DNA of 64,000 nt from Aporrectodea caliginosa (lineage: Eukaryota > Annelida > Clitellata > Crassiclitellata > Lumbricidae), in NCBI GenBank assembly GCA_020284085.1, contig JACEVL010000154.1, positions 1,366,143-1,430,142 of the forward strand, written 5' to 3'. The notes under the pieces are model-generated. The model was not told where the DNA came from. It made no database searches and was given only the letters and a program-made list of their open reading frames with translations. Below are positions 22,835 through 32,146 of this stretch, in pieces; the first letter of the stretch is position 1, and each line of letters begins with the position of its first letter. The translations under genes were made by a program, and so were the position numbers.

Positions 22835-23689
22835 TATAAATGAGCATTAGTAGAGCGCATTTGAAAACATCATGATGACGCCTTTGATTGAGAGAAAGAT
22901 TATATGTTCGACCGCTGTGATATACAAAGGTCTACGCGAACAAAGGACCCGCATTCTGCTTGTGAGCATACTTTCAATGTTTTAACGGGCGAGACCTGTA
23001 ATCAATGTACCATCTGATCTTCGTTTAAGATTGTTTCAGAGTAAATAAACTGAGACAATAGGAAACAAACACTGCCCTTGAAAACATCTGCCATTAGCAG
23101 AAAGCTCGGTCAATAATATTTCTGTTAAAGACTCGAATTTACCGCGAGCTGCGATAGTGCTGAGTGCTGCGCAATACCTAAAGAGCATTGTGTACTAGGC
23201 TACATTGTTGCCAATCGAGCGACGTCGCTAAAGAGCTTTACTTCAGCAGACATTCTCACAATTGCAGTGATAAATTATCCGCGGTGCATGACGTCTGCTA
23301 AAAGGGAGATTTTTTATGAATTGCAAATATGCTCACTATGTGTCGTATTACTCCGGCTCTCTTAGCATATAAACTAAACACGGTGTTCAGAAAAAGAACC
23401 TCACGTAAATGTTGAATAACCGATGAATAACCGGAGCAAACATATAACTTATAAATTTAAAATTAACCAAATATTTCTGTCCTTCCATATTAGATAAGCT
23501 TATTACAATTTTCTAGAACATTAGCGGCTCTTTACAATGAAGTCACATTTTTACAAACTAGCGAGAGTAGTAATAAAATAAATCCTCTGGGCCATTACAC
23601 TTGCGCTACATAAAAATCTGTGATTCTCCCATAGCCTAGGTTAGATTTTACGTATTGCACCATAACCTAGGTTATTAATAATCACACGC

Positions 23690-23990
23690 CCACGCGTACT
23701 AATACCCGTTCTTTAAACTGTTGGAAATACCCAAGGTTTCGATAATCTCAAGCGCCTCACCGAGTCATTAGCGTAATCGTTGGGTAATTCCCCAAGGTTT
23801 CGAAAAGATCGAACGCGCTAATGACACACGACGTAATAGCTAGGACGATTCTCGCGGTATCGGTCGTATGAGTCATAGGCGTAATCGTTGGGAACATTCC
23901 CGCAGTATCGGTCGTATGAGTCAAAGGTCGCGGAAGTTCCCAACAGTTTCGATCAGTCGTCAGTTTTGATGATGAGCCGTCACACGGTCG
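23690..23990 (+). repeat. Subterminal repeats in the Polinton end
   Basis: GCGTAATCGTTGGG occurs at about 23770 and 23879, and GTATCGGTCGTATGAGTCA at about 23857 and 23906, with further partial copies of 'CCCAAGGTTTCGA'. Spacings are about 50 and 108 bases. Such arrays just inside a terminal repeat may bind the element's integrase or replication factors; that role is inference. Confidence 0.65.
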
Positions 23991-24088
23991 TTAAGTCTTC
24001 ATTATTGACCCACGAATTAAAGGACTCGGGATAACCAAGCCATTTTACGAGTGATTTCTTTCCACGTTTGCTGATAACCTTCTCGATT

Positions 24089-24898
24089 CTAAATAATTCT
24101 TGAGTCGTCTTCTGTCAGCTCTTGCTCGTAGAATGAGCCCTGAATTTCTTCTCCGTTATAATCTTTAATCTTATAGGTTGGAGGATCTGTGTATTGAACT
24201 TCAGACACAGTAAACACCTCTTCGGACCACCTAGCAGTATATCCTTTTTCAAATATATTCTTTTTCTTCGTTATTCTAACTTTATCACCTACCGAGAATA
24301 TAGGCTTAATAGGTTCAGAAATCTCATCACCGTATAAATTCATAAATACAGTCTTTTCATTAACTTTCATACTGGCCTTAGTGGGGGCCATTTTAATGTT
24401 AGAATGTCTCGTGTCATTATAATTACCAACCATTTCGTCTAATATATTAACATACCTTCTAGTTGAATTAGCTGTAAAATATTTAAACATTCGCTCTCTC
24501 ATCGTCCGATTCCATCTCTCAATAACACAGGATTTCTCCTCATTTTCAGTAGAATATAACTCAACTAAATTCTGTACATCTTTATTATAAAATTCTTTTC
24601 CTTTATCAACCCATACTTTACCCGGTTTTCTTCCGCTCTCTAATATTTTCAAGAAACCACTAGCTGTAGATTTTCCGCTCTTATCATGCAGTGGCACGAT
24701 CCAACCATACTTTGAAAATACATCTATAACCGTTAACAAGTATTTCACGCCATCGTTATCTTTAGCGAACGCTTGCATATCGATCAGATCAGCTGCCCAA
24801 ATGTCATCTATCCCACCGACGTACACCTTCCTTTTTCTAAAATGCCTTACTACGGGTTTATGCAATTCATCCGCTAGTTGGTCAGTCCATTTTAAGCT
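24089..24898 (-). CDS. Polinton integrase (DDE, retroviral type)
   Basis: Catalytic core: DIWAADLIDMQAF carries the first Asp, TVIDVFSKYGWIVPL is the conserved strand, WVDKGKEFYN has the second Asp and STENEEKSCVIERWNRT the catalytic Glu. A C-terminal SH3/chromo-like part follows (FSVGDKVRITKKKNIF, WSEEVFTVSEV, YKIKDYNGEE). It would insert element DNA with a 6-bp target duplication in this family. The gene faces the left terminus, the usual place. Odd point: the frame is open from about 24925 down to the stop, yet its first in-frame ATG (in LIDMQAF) lies after the first catalytic Asp, so a normal start would give a dead enzyme. The upstream ORF overlaps it at an A7 run. Alternatives are 5' loss, splicing or a non-ATG start. 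Confidence 0.88.
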   Translation of the reverse strand, partial: SLKWTDQLADELHKPVVRHFRKRKVYVGGIDDIWAADLIDMQAFAKDNDGVKYLLTVIDVFSKYGWIVPLHDKSGKSTASGFLKILESGRKPGKVWVDKGKEFYNKDVQNLVELYSTENEEKSCVIERWNRTMRERMFKYFTANSTRRYVNILDEMVGNYNDTRHSNIKMAPTKASMKVNEKTVFMNLYGDEISEPIKPIFSVGDKVRITKKKNIFEKGYTARWSEEVFTVSEVQYTDPPTYKIKDYNGEEIQGSFYEQELTEDDSRII

Positions 24899-25407
24899 TT
24901 TTTTAAACCTAATCCCAAACTCGATTTAGCTGATAATATAGGTTTAACTATAGTCCTCTCTATACGTTCTCGTAAGCTCGGATTTGGAATATTATTCAAA
25001 GCATTAATCATAGTTCTATCAGCTACATTCCTAGAAGCCGTATCAGAGTATTGATTGTAAGCTAAATCGTGAATATACGCAGCATTATCGACCCTATCAA
25101 CGGGTTTAGACCACTCTTTCGGAGTACCATCAGGATTCAACCGCAAATCTAGTCTAGTTCCTGGTCCTGTAAACTGATGACCTGGTAAATGCATCTCACC
25201 TGGGAATTTAGCCCACGGTAGCTTAATACCGCTTGTAACTGAATTTAGAGCACTGACGAGATCGCCTCCTTGTGCTGCTTTCACGAATTGAGTTTTAGTA
25301 GTTCCACATACAACGCATACGCCTCGAAGCATAGGCCTATTATTTTTACTGACGGCGTTCTGAATATCTTTCGTTTCGGTTTTTCTCTTACACTTTACGC
25401 AATACAT
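24892..25407 (-). CDS. Zinc-ribbon plus parvovirus-like phospholipase A2 domain protein
   Basis: 171 residues. Residues 1-40 form a zinc ribbon: MYCVKCKRKTETKD and GVCVVCGTTKTQF (two CxxC knuckles), as in small viral zinc-ribbon proteins. Residues 80-130 look like the PLA2 domain of parvovirus VP1 and of some adintovirus/Polinton capsid-associated proteins: HQFTGPGTRLDLRLN is the calcium-loop (GPG) region and NAAYIHDLAY holds the catalytic HD pair, followed by a helix with ADR. In parvoviruses this domain lets incoming particles leave endosomes; the same role here is inference. The gene starts 26 bp from the divergent ATPase gene and ends overlapping the integrase frame. No breaks are seen. 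The C-terminal 20 residues are lysine and leucine rich. Confidence 0.75.
   Translation of the reverse strand: MYCVKCKRKTETKDIQNAVSKNNRPMLRGVCVVCGTTKTQFVKAAQGGDLVSALNSVTSGIKLPWAKFPGEMHLPGHQFTGPGTRLDLRLNPDGTPKEWSKPVDRVDNAAYIHDLAYNQYSDTASRNVADRTMINALNNIPNPSLRERIERTIVKPILSAKSSLGLGLKKA
24898..24904 (-). promoter_or_regulatory. Candidate -1 frameshift heptamer (A AAAAAA)
   Basis: On the minus strand the PLA2 frame reads TTA AAA AAA GCT TAA, giving a heptamer A AAA AAA two codons before the stop. A -1 slip enters exactly the integrase frame, which is open from here to 24089. I did not find a clear downstream stem-loop, so activity is unproven. An ordinary indel-free overlap is also possible. Confidence 0.4.
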
Positions 25408-25433
25408 TTTAAATACAATTAGATATATTTAAA
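25408..25433. promoter_or_regulatory. 26-bp AT-rich divergent promoter region of the Polinton
   Basis: Only TTTAAATACAATTAG followed by ATATATTTAAA separates the two start codons. The ends TTTAAATA and TATTTAAA are mutual reverse complements, giving a TATA-like box for each direction. Probably a shared bidirectional late-type promoter; transcription start sites would then lie inside or at the ATGs. Confidence 0.5.
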
Positions 25434-26216
25434 ATGGAAACTAAAAATTTATCGTGGAACGACGCGGCATCTAATAGAGTCAATAACCCTCTTTTACCTA
25501 GAAGTATACGAGGTTTAATCGTAGGAAAATCTGGTTGTGGTAAGACTACGTTACTGTTGAACTTACTTCTAAGACCTGGGTGGTTAGATTACAACAATCT
25601 ACAAATATTCGGTCTGTCTCTCTTTCAACCAGAGTATATAATTTTGAAAAAAGCATTTGAAGAAAAGCTACCTAAACAAGCCATAATCGGGTTATTCGAT
25701 TGCCAAGACGAGATCATGAGACAAAATATTCCACCAGCATTTGTAGTTGAGGAAATGGCTAAACACTCGAATGAGAAATCTGATATATCTTCCAAGTTCT
25801 TTGAATCAGCCGAAGACGTACCAGACCCGAGAGAATTAGCGCCGGCGAAGAAGAACCTAATGATCTTTGACGACCTGCAGCTACTCAAACAGAACAAATG
25901 TGAGGCCTACTACATCCGAGGAAGGCATAGTAACGTTGACTGCTTCTACCTCGCTCAAAATTATTTCAAACTACCTAGACAGACAATTAGAGAGAATGCA
26001 AACTTTATCTGTTTGTTTTCACAAGACCAGAAAAATATTGATCATATATACAACGATCACGCGAGTACGGACATGCCTAAGGATGAGTTTAAGAAACTAT
26101 GTAAAACCGCCTGGGAGCAACGCCACGGCTTTTTAGTAATAGACCAGTCCAGCAATAAAAATAACGGCAAGTATAGATGCGGATTCGATGATTTCTACAT
26201 ACCGGCGTCTATTTAA
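25434..26216 (+). CDS. Polinton packaging ATPase (FtsK/HerA, A32-like)
   Basis: 260 residues, close to the family length. Walker A is GKSGCGKTT at residues 31-39; Walker B is NLMIFDDL at about 141-148. A conserved glutamine strand follows (CFYLAQNYFKLPRQTIRENA, about 165-184). This ATPase pumps DNA into capsids in Polintons, adintoviruses, virophages and large DNA viruses. The ATG follows TATTTAAA directly. The frame is intact with no missing key residue, and the 26-bp gap to the penton gene downstream suggests compact, virus-like gene packing. Nested ORFs on both strands over it are shadows. Confidence 0.9.
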   Translation: METKNLSWNDAASNRVNNPLLPRSIRGLIVGKSGCGKTTLLLNLLLRPGWLDYNNLQIFGLSLFQPEYIILKKAFEEKLPKQAIIGLFDCQDEIMRQNIPPAFVVEEMAKHSNEKSDISSKFFESAEDVPDPRELAPAKKNLMIFDDLQLLKQNKCEAYYIRGRHSNVDCFYLAQNYFKLPRQTIRENANFICLFSQDQKNIDHIYNDHASTDMPKDEFKKLCKTAWEQRHGFLVIDQSSNKNNGKYRCGFDDFYIPASI

Positions 26217-26242
26217 TAATATATAATCTCATTATAAAAAGA

Positions 26243-27034
26243 ATGGAATCTGCTCTCGAAAAGCTAGCGACTATCATGGAAAAAGTGGAACGTAACACGA
26301 GCCCAAAATCGTCGTTTTATATTTTGTTGAGTAAAAAGAACGCGAAGATTAGGACTCAGTTTAATCCGCTAATCGAACTGGACGCGAGTAAAAAGTACGA
26401 AATGTCTCTTCTCAATCTAGAAACTTATTTTTCTTTTCCGAATATTGACGCTACGAACAACCACTTGAGATATTCACCCGATTCGGGTGTTACGTGGTTC
26501 GATGTAAACATTCCGGAGGGGTGTTATGAAATCACGGATATAAACGATTACCTGCAGAGAATCATGAAAGAGAACGGGCATTACGACGCGGTAAACCAAG
26601 AATTCTGTCTTTCTATAGAACCTAACAGTAATACGTTAAAGTCCGTGTTAACTATTGCGACGAATTATGTAGTTGATTTTAGGTCGGACAACTCAATTAG
26701 AACGGTTTTAGGTTTTGATCGCCGGACATATTCGGAGGGGTATAACGAATCCGAACAAATAGTAAACATAATGAACATAACCAGTTTGAGGGTAACGAGC
26801 GATGTAATCGGGGCCTCGTATACCAACGGATCGACGGCGAACGTGATATATTCGTTTTTCCCTAACGTGGGACCTGGTTATAAGATTATCGAAGTACCTA
26901 CTAATTTGGTGTATCTTCCAGTCACGCTGTCTACGATTTCATCGATGGAGACGAAGCTTACCGACCAAAATGGAAAGCTGGTTAACCTCAGAGGAGAGGA
27001 ATTGTCGATTAGATTTCACATCAGAGAAGTGTGA
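26243..27034 (+). CDS. Penton-like minor capsid protein (single jelly roll), probable
   Basis: 263 residues, directly after the ATPase gene, the usual place of the minor capsid gene in Polintons and adintoviruses. Features: an early MSLLNLETYFSFPNI strand, NNHLRYSPDSG, IPEGCYEITDINDYLQRIMK, and a C-terminal 'SSMETKLTDQNGKLVNLRG' followed by EELSIRFHIRE, the recurring end of this family (D-x-NG...v..GE.l...l.i+). No signal peptide or membrane segment. The protein would form capsid vertices together with the major capsid protein, which is absent from this fragment. Intact frame. The call rests on position, length and C-terminal pattern; a structure prediction would settle it. Confidence 0.7.
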   Translation: MESALEKLATIMEKVERNTSPKSSFYILLSKKNAKIRTQFNPLIELDASKKYEMSLLNLETYFSFPNIDATNNHLRYSPDSGVTWFDVNIPEGCYEITDINDYLQRIMKENGHYDAVNQEFCLSIEPNSNTLKSVLTIATNYVVDFRSDNSIRTVLGFDRRTYSEGYNESEQIVNIMNITSLRVTSDVIGASYTNGSTANVIYSFFPNVGPGYKIIEVPTNLVYLPVTLSTISSMETKLTDQNGKLVNLRGEELSIRFHIREV

Positions 27035-27270
27035 GTATTAAAAGTTTATTTTAGTTCGATATAAAATGAGTCGGTTCAATTCGGTATGTCAATATCCTTG
27101 AAGTTGTCCACGTGTTAAAATTAAAAGAGCGCTCGAAGCGTGGTGTGACTAGGTGTTCGTATGCGCCTGTCTCACGATGATATTCCTGAGAAACGTATTA
27201 GCTCTAACTCAAGCGCAAATTAACAAGATGACCTAAAGCGTATGAGAATGGGAAGGGTGTAACTATCAAA

Positions 27271-27466
27271 ATGAGTAAAACCCAGTTAGTTCATAACCCC
27301 AAAGTCGAAGGCGGAAACTATCGGCGCTATTTTACCGATTTCTTTAACAAAAACACTGGTTCAGACCTAATTTTGCGCCCCCCCCGGCGGCTGCCCCCCC
27401 GCCCTCGGCCACTGCGCCACCCTCGGTGCAAGCTAGTACACATTCTAATCCCTCGGTTTGTCTAGT
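27271..27466 (+). pseudogene. Start of a further Polinton ORF, cut off at the truncation
   Basis: An ATG opens MSKTQLVHNPKVEGGNYRRY, FTDFFNKNTGS, then runs into a C-rich stretch (CCCCCCCCGGCGGCTG) giving a proline/arginine tail and a stop at 27463. The first 30 residues look protein-like and follow the penton gene by about 240 bases. The C-rich part and the tail are probably junction sequence. I do not recognise the product. Confidence 0.35.
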
Positions 27467-28413
27467 CGGATTGCATACGACTTGGGTTTTCCAATGGATT
27501 ATGAGTTCTGGTTGCGATTTCACATTATGAAAACAGTGCTATTGACGTTTTAGATTATATGAGACCGGTAGCGCTATATCAATACCCATAGATCGCATTA
27601 ATTATTGCATTTATAGATGCTTTAGGGCTGAGAGTTTACTGGGAACAGTAGGCTACCTGATAGGCCTACACTTGTTTAATTCTCTCGAATTTTTGTAACG
27701 CCGAGTGTCTTGGATTTACGATGTATGAACCTTGAGAAATTAAGTCAAGCACAATTGCTCAGCGCTTTCGATTGATGCTTCTGGTAAGACTGAGATTGTC
27801 AATAAATACTAAAATAATAAAATATCGATTTTGTCTTTCACCACCAAGTCCACGCTTCCGAAGCTTAGTGTAAGAGAAATAAAATTATAACAGAAGGCCT
27901 TCCTTTACTGAGAAAAAGCAGAGCAACGGTTGATCTTACTTCAGTGGACGTTTCCAAACTTTCTTAGAAGATTACGGAGTCATTATCTTTTTGCAATGAA
28001 CGAGAATGGCTTCAGCTTGAATAACCTTAATCCATGCAAACAACATGTATTATCTTTCACTTGGATAATAAGTTTGAAAATAGTTAAGGGTATTGCAACA
28101 TCGAAACTTTACAACAGTCGATGTCTGCTCCACTATCTTCTCTGTCCATTCTCTGTCCATTCTTCGCCAAGGGTAGAAGACCACGCGTGCTGAATGTTGC
28201 TCTGTTACTAATTTTATTCCTAGATTATAGCCTGGACTACTTTAATGTTTTAGAGATATACAGTCGGCTATTGCAGTAATAAAAATCCAAATATTTAAAA
28301 CCCATTTGGTAATTAAAATATTTGCTGCGTATGGCTCAATTTGCAAATGATTAGACAGATATTTTCACTGCTGATGCCAATGGGATACACAATGATTGTT
28401 TGAAATGTGCGTG

Positions 28414-28650
28414 CTCAACGTCTCGACTACTTCTTGGTCGGGGTGACTAACAGTACTGCTATACCAGTGAGAGGATCCTATCCGCTCTGTGGTCAATATC
28501 CATCGAAGGCTGTGGCTGGAGCCAAGAACTGTCTCCAGTGCAATTCAAGTGCCGCATCTGGCCAGTACATCATCATCCAGCAACCAAGCACCGGAGATGG
28601 TTATGTGTGCCTGTGCGAAGTAGAAGTATACACTAGAATATTCACAAGCA
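28414..28650 (+). pseudogene. FTP C-half exon, copy b, splice acceptor lost
   Basis: The frame is fully open and about 95 percent identical to 5180-5416 (QRLDYFLVGVTNSTAIPVRG to VCLCEVEVYTRIF), with donor GTAAGT intact. The acceptor, however, changed from TTCCCAG to TGCGTG with a one-base loss, so the AG is gone. Copy b also lacks the upstream FTP N-half exon. The protein sequence is preserved but probably not spliced in. Confidence 0.75.
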
Positions 28651-29603
28651 GTAAGTTTATGGAATAAAGTAATATTCAATTACCTGCAATCTTCCTGGGA
28701 AGAATTCCAGTATTAGGTGAAAAATATATTGGCGTCCAAGTTCTGTGCTGTTTCCTCGTAATCGCTTCTGTTGTATCGTTATCAGTATTCATTCTCATTC
28801 TGTATGGTTATTACTTTTTTTATCGTAGAATGTCGATTCTTTGGATTAGCTTTTAATTATAATTAACTTCTATTGCGTCGGTGTCCAATGCGCAAGGCAT
28901 CGACACGATTGCACGCCAAAACCAAGCCGTAATCAGATCAATATCCAGAGGATGAATCCGTAACGCACAGAGTCAGTGTATGGTTGATAAGCAATTTGAA
29001 AGAGGTAAGTTTTAATTTGAGAACAAAATGGAACAAGCATGAGCAGTTTATTGGCTGCTATCCAAGACTGTACCTCATAAAAGGCAGCAGACAAAAGCTG
29101 CACACACAGGCGAGTGACATGACACACTGTAAAATGAAAGGTAGATTTGAGAATCAATGGCATAGAAATGATATATCAGTGAATGATTATCCAGCAATGT
29201 TTCTAGACGTGTGGTGTTTAATGTGTTATCGTGCATATAAGCTGATGCAGCCATGTCGGTTTTTGTCTCGGTCTCTATGCCATTTTGATGTTTTGGTGGA
29301 TGATTCAATCTAATGTTGAACTACCGTAAATTTGCGTGTTGAAATTATTATTCGTTTCCGCAGTCGATTTTGAACTTTTTGAAAGCATTTGTTTGCACAT
29401 CATCTTGGCGTATGCGACTCCATGAGAATGGATGTTCTTCCATTGACGTCCTAGGTTACGCCGTACCATGTGATGTTTGGTGTTACTCACTCCTGTATTT
29501 GGAGGCAACTGTAGCAATCGCTTCAATTTCATATTGAAACTTGATTCTATATAATAATAAGAACAATAAAATAATTGAACTGATTGATGGCTTTCTGATT
29601 TAG

Positions 29604-29845
29604 AGATGTTTTGGGAGGGACACGAGAACCAGCGACTGGTGACAAACGAAACAACAACTCTAAGCAAACGTTCCGTAATGCAATGCATCGGTGAATGCAA
29701 AAACACGCCAGACTGCGATTCCATCAATTTTCTCCAGGTGGAAAACCGATGCGAACTGAATTTCTTACTCGACAGTGCCACCCAATGTAACATGGTCGAC
29801 GTCGCTGTGGGGTGGATTCGTTGGACACAGATCCAAGAATTTTGA
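29604..29845 (+). pseudogene. PAN terminal exon, copy b
   Basis: Intact acceptor TTTAG and open frame, 92-95 percent identical to 6385-6626: FWEGHENQRLV, MQCIGECKNTPDCDS, NRCELNFLLDS, VGWIRWTQIQEF-stop. All cysteines are kept. I call it a pseudogene because the exons before it in this copy are missing or unspliceable. If it is used as the last exon of another transcript it could still be live. Its phase still matches the exon at 28414. Confidence 0.6.
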
Positions 29846-30784
29846 GTTCTGCGATATCAACTGAATGTTTATCAGTCTCAAGAATGCGTAACTGATTACA
29901 GCTAAAGACAAATAAAATCGGAAACATTGACATAATAGGAAGCATTGACCTTCGATAGAGTGCACAAAAAATAGATTAATTAATAGAAAATAGAAGTAAC
30001 AACCAACGACTTCTATAGAGAAACGTTTCAGCGATGTTAGCTAGCAGGAACATCGACTTTGGCGCTGGCGCTATACAAATGTCCGATGATATTGTAGCAC
30101 ATTTAAGACGATTTAAGACTGAGAGACCTCTGAGCACATCACTTGACATACTTCTTCGAGTTATCTCGATTTTGTCGTAGAAAAAAATAGCCAATGACAG
30201 TAATTTTTGTTATTTCATCTCTAAGCGAAATCAGTACAGCCTTAGGCTATATAAATCACTGTCAGTCGTTGAAGTGTAATCTTATTAACGTGAAAAAATA
30301 AGTAAGTATGAAATAGTGAAACGTGAAAAACACAGAAGAAGCACTTGTAATATAATAAAACGTCCAAAAGGTGTTACGTTCTTTTGTGATCTTGTAGATG
30401 CGGCTGGTTCTAACTCTGTTTCCTGGTTTGCAATCGCACACTTTGTTATGTGAAATTGGCAACTCACGCTATAGACGTAAGCCAGAGATTCAAATGTCGT
30501 TTGATTACTACCGTCGTGTTTGCACTTAGTGTGTCACGGTTGCCGATTGATTTGAACGCTGAAGCCTTCTAACGCAGAGTATGTATGTCCGAACCATCTC
30601 TGAAACGGTTTCTACTCCGAGTTATAGTTACCTAGCACCAATGGAAGATTACCAGCATTGGTTTAAAATGTGTTGTCGCCTAATCTGTTCTGCTTTCCAC
30701 GTGTCATTTCTGCTGTTGTTGTTGTTGATGTGCTGTTGTTCTCATACGGAGAATATTGATGTCTTGACTTACCGGTACTTTAAT

Positions 30785-31125
30785 GTTGGGTGCGCTATAT
30801 AGTCAAATAACTCTAATTATTGTTAACATGCTCGAATGCAAACCTCAGGATCGGGGCTTCAATTCCTCGCTAGGGCGTAGACCTATATGTGTTTAGATAT
30901 GTCTGCTCCAGTTGTGTCCTTCAACGAACTCAGCTATAAATTAGTACACTGACTGTACTGTCGGGTGAAGGTCATACGGCGAGGTTGAGGACTGGCCATC
31001 CGCCTTCATACGCCAAGGACGATCGACAATCAAGAACCTAGGCTAGCACTTAAATCCCATAGTTGCTGTTTGGGTTGGTTTGAGAGAAAAAGATTGCTTT
31101 CTGCTTCAAACCTAATGTAATGTCA
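30785..31125 (+). repeat. tRNA-derived SINE (copy b)
   Basis: Copy of the 7430-7740 unit with the B-box-like GGCTTCAATTCC and the same body (CACTGACTGTACTGTCGG). Confidence 0.6.
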
Positions 31126-31474
31126 CGTTCGCACTTTCAGCAAACTCTATGCAAAAATGTCACAAGGCTGGTAACTTATAAGCAGTCAAGTCAGAAAATT
31201 ATTAGACCTAATATTAGATTAACCCAGTCGGATCATAATGATGAAAATGTGATGAAATTTATGTTCACTGCTGGAAAAACATTTAATTAATTTTATGTAA
31301 CTGAAATCGACAATATCGTATAGAATAGAAAATTCGTTTATTCATTAACTGATTGTCAGAACGCAATGCAATTACAAATGTATGTGTATAATATTGTGAG
31401 GCAAGGTTTGCCGTTTTAACCAATATTATGGCGTAGGCTATGTTACATTCGGCATCAATTAAGTTCATAATAAA

Positions 31475-32146
31475 CATATTAATATTAGTAAATATATATG
31501 TTAGTTTACATTTTATTATACGATTGCATTGTATTAGTACGAGAAATGATTGACAGCTGACAGCCGACAGACCCAAGGGAGTGGAAGCATAGGCCACGCC
31601 TGTCAAAGGGTGAAGGGGAGAGAAGGCAGAAAGGGGAGCAAGGCAAGAGGGAACGAACCGCAGAGCGCGGTTGGGGGGCGAAAGAGTTGATTGACAGGCG
31701 GGGGCGATAGGGAAGAGAGGGGAAAGCGGAAGAGAGGAGATTCGCAGCAGGGGAGCCGGAGAGAGAAGACGGGCTCGGCGGATCGGAAAGAGAGAGTAAC
31801 GGACGATGCCGCTTTCTTATAAGTTGTTTAAAAACAAGCAGTTTTATATATAACGGACGATGCCGCTCTTTTTATAAGTTGTTTCAAGTATGCAGTTTTT
31901 GATATATGAGGTGATGAATAATAACCAGAAAACGAAAACCATCGTGCTCTTATTCTGTTAATCAGTCTCATCGAATTAGTTAAGGACCGACGCGCTCTCG
32001 AAGAGATATAGCCTGCGCTCAGCCACATAGTAGTACCGCTACCACCATAACTGAAACGATAGTAGAAGAAACATCTTTTTCAGTACATTGTGACAGCAGG
32101 GATTTGTTCAGAGATCGGGCAGAAGTACGACGCTGCCTGTCTCTAC
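31475..32146 (+). repeat. 5' LTR
   Basis: Shares about 670 bases with the 3' copy. A TG start may be at 31499 (TGTTAGTTTACATT), but homology begins 24 bases earlier. The LTR contains purine-rich GGGGAGAGAAGGCAG blocks and a 45-55 base tandem repeat (AACGGACGATGCCGCT, twice). The true 3' edge may lie further right, because the 3' LTR looks truncated: AGAAGTACGACGCTG recurs at 32123 and 32251. Confidence 0.8.

Larger units (their letters stand above)
12720..23050 (+). repeat. Inverted segmental duplication, copy A
   Basis: Reverse-complement homology with 42520-46300: 12720-14103 pairs with 44610-46295, 19211-19310 with 44510-44600, 21165-21860 with about 42900-43388 plus 44366-44500, and 22835-23050 with 42520-42860. 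The gaps are insertions or deletions. Copy A carries the foldback, the transposase body and two MITEs. Copy B carries two LINEs. This makes each copy the empty-site control for the other. Confidence 0.85.
23566..27466 (+). mobile_element. Right-truncated Polinton/Maverick (adintovirus-like) element
   Basis: The left end starts AGTAGTAATAAAATAAATC, immediately after GCGAG, where copy a (about 313) continues as host sequence. AG at the tip is the usual Polinton terminus. The content is diagnostic: retroviral-type integrase, FtsK/HerA-like packaging ATPase and a penton-like capsid protein, with a zinc-ribbon/PLA2-like gene. No polymerase B, cysteine protease, major capsid protein or right inverted terminus is present. 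Homology to copy a resumes at about 27467 (GCATACGACTTGGG), so the right part and 3.9 kb of host DNA were lost together. The genes are in two divergent blocks: integrase and PLA2 on minus, ATPase and penton on plus. Confidence 0.88.
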
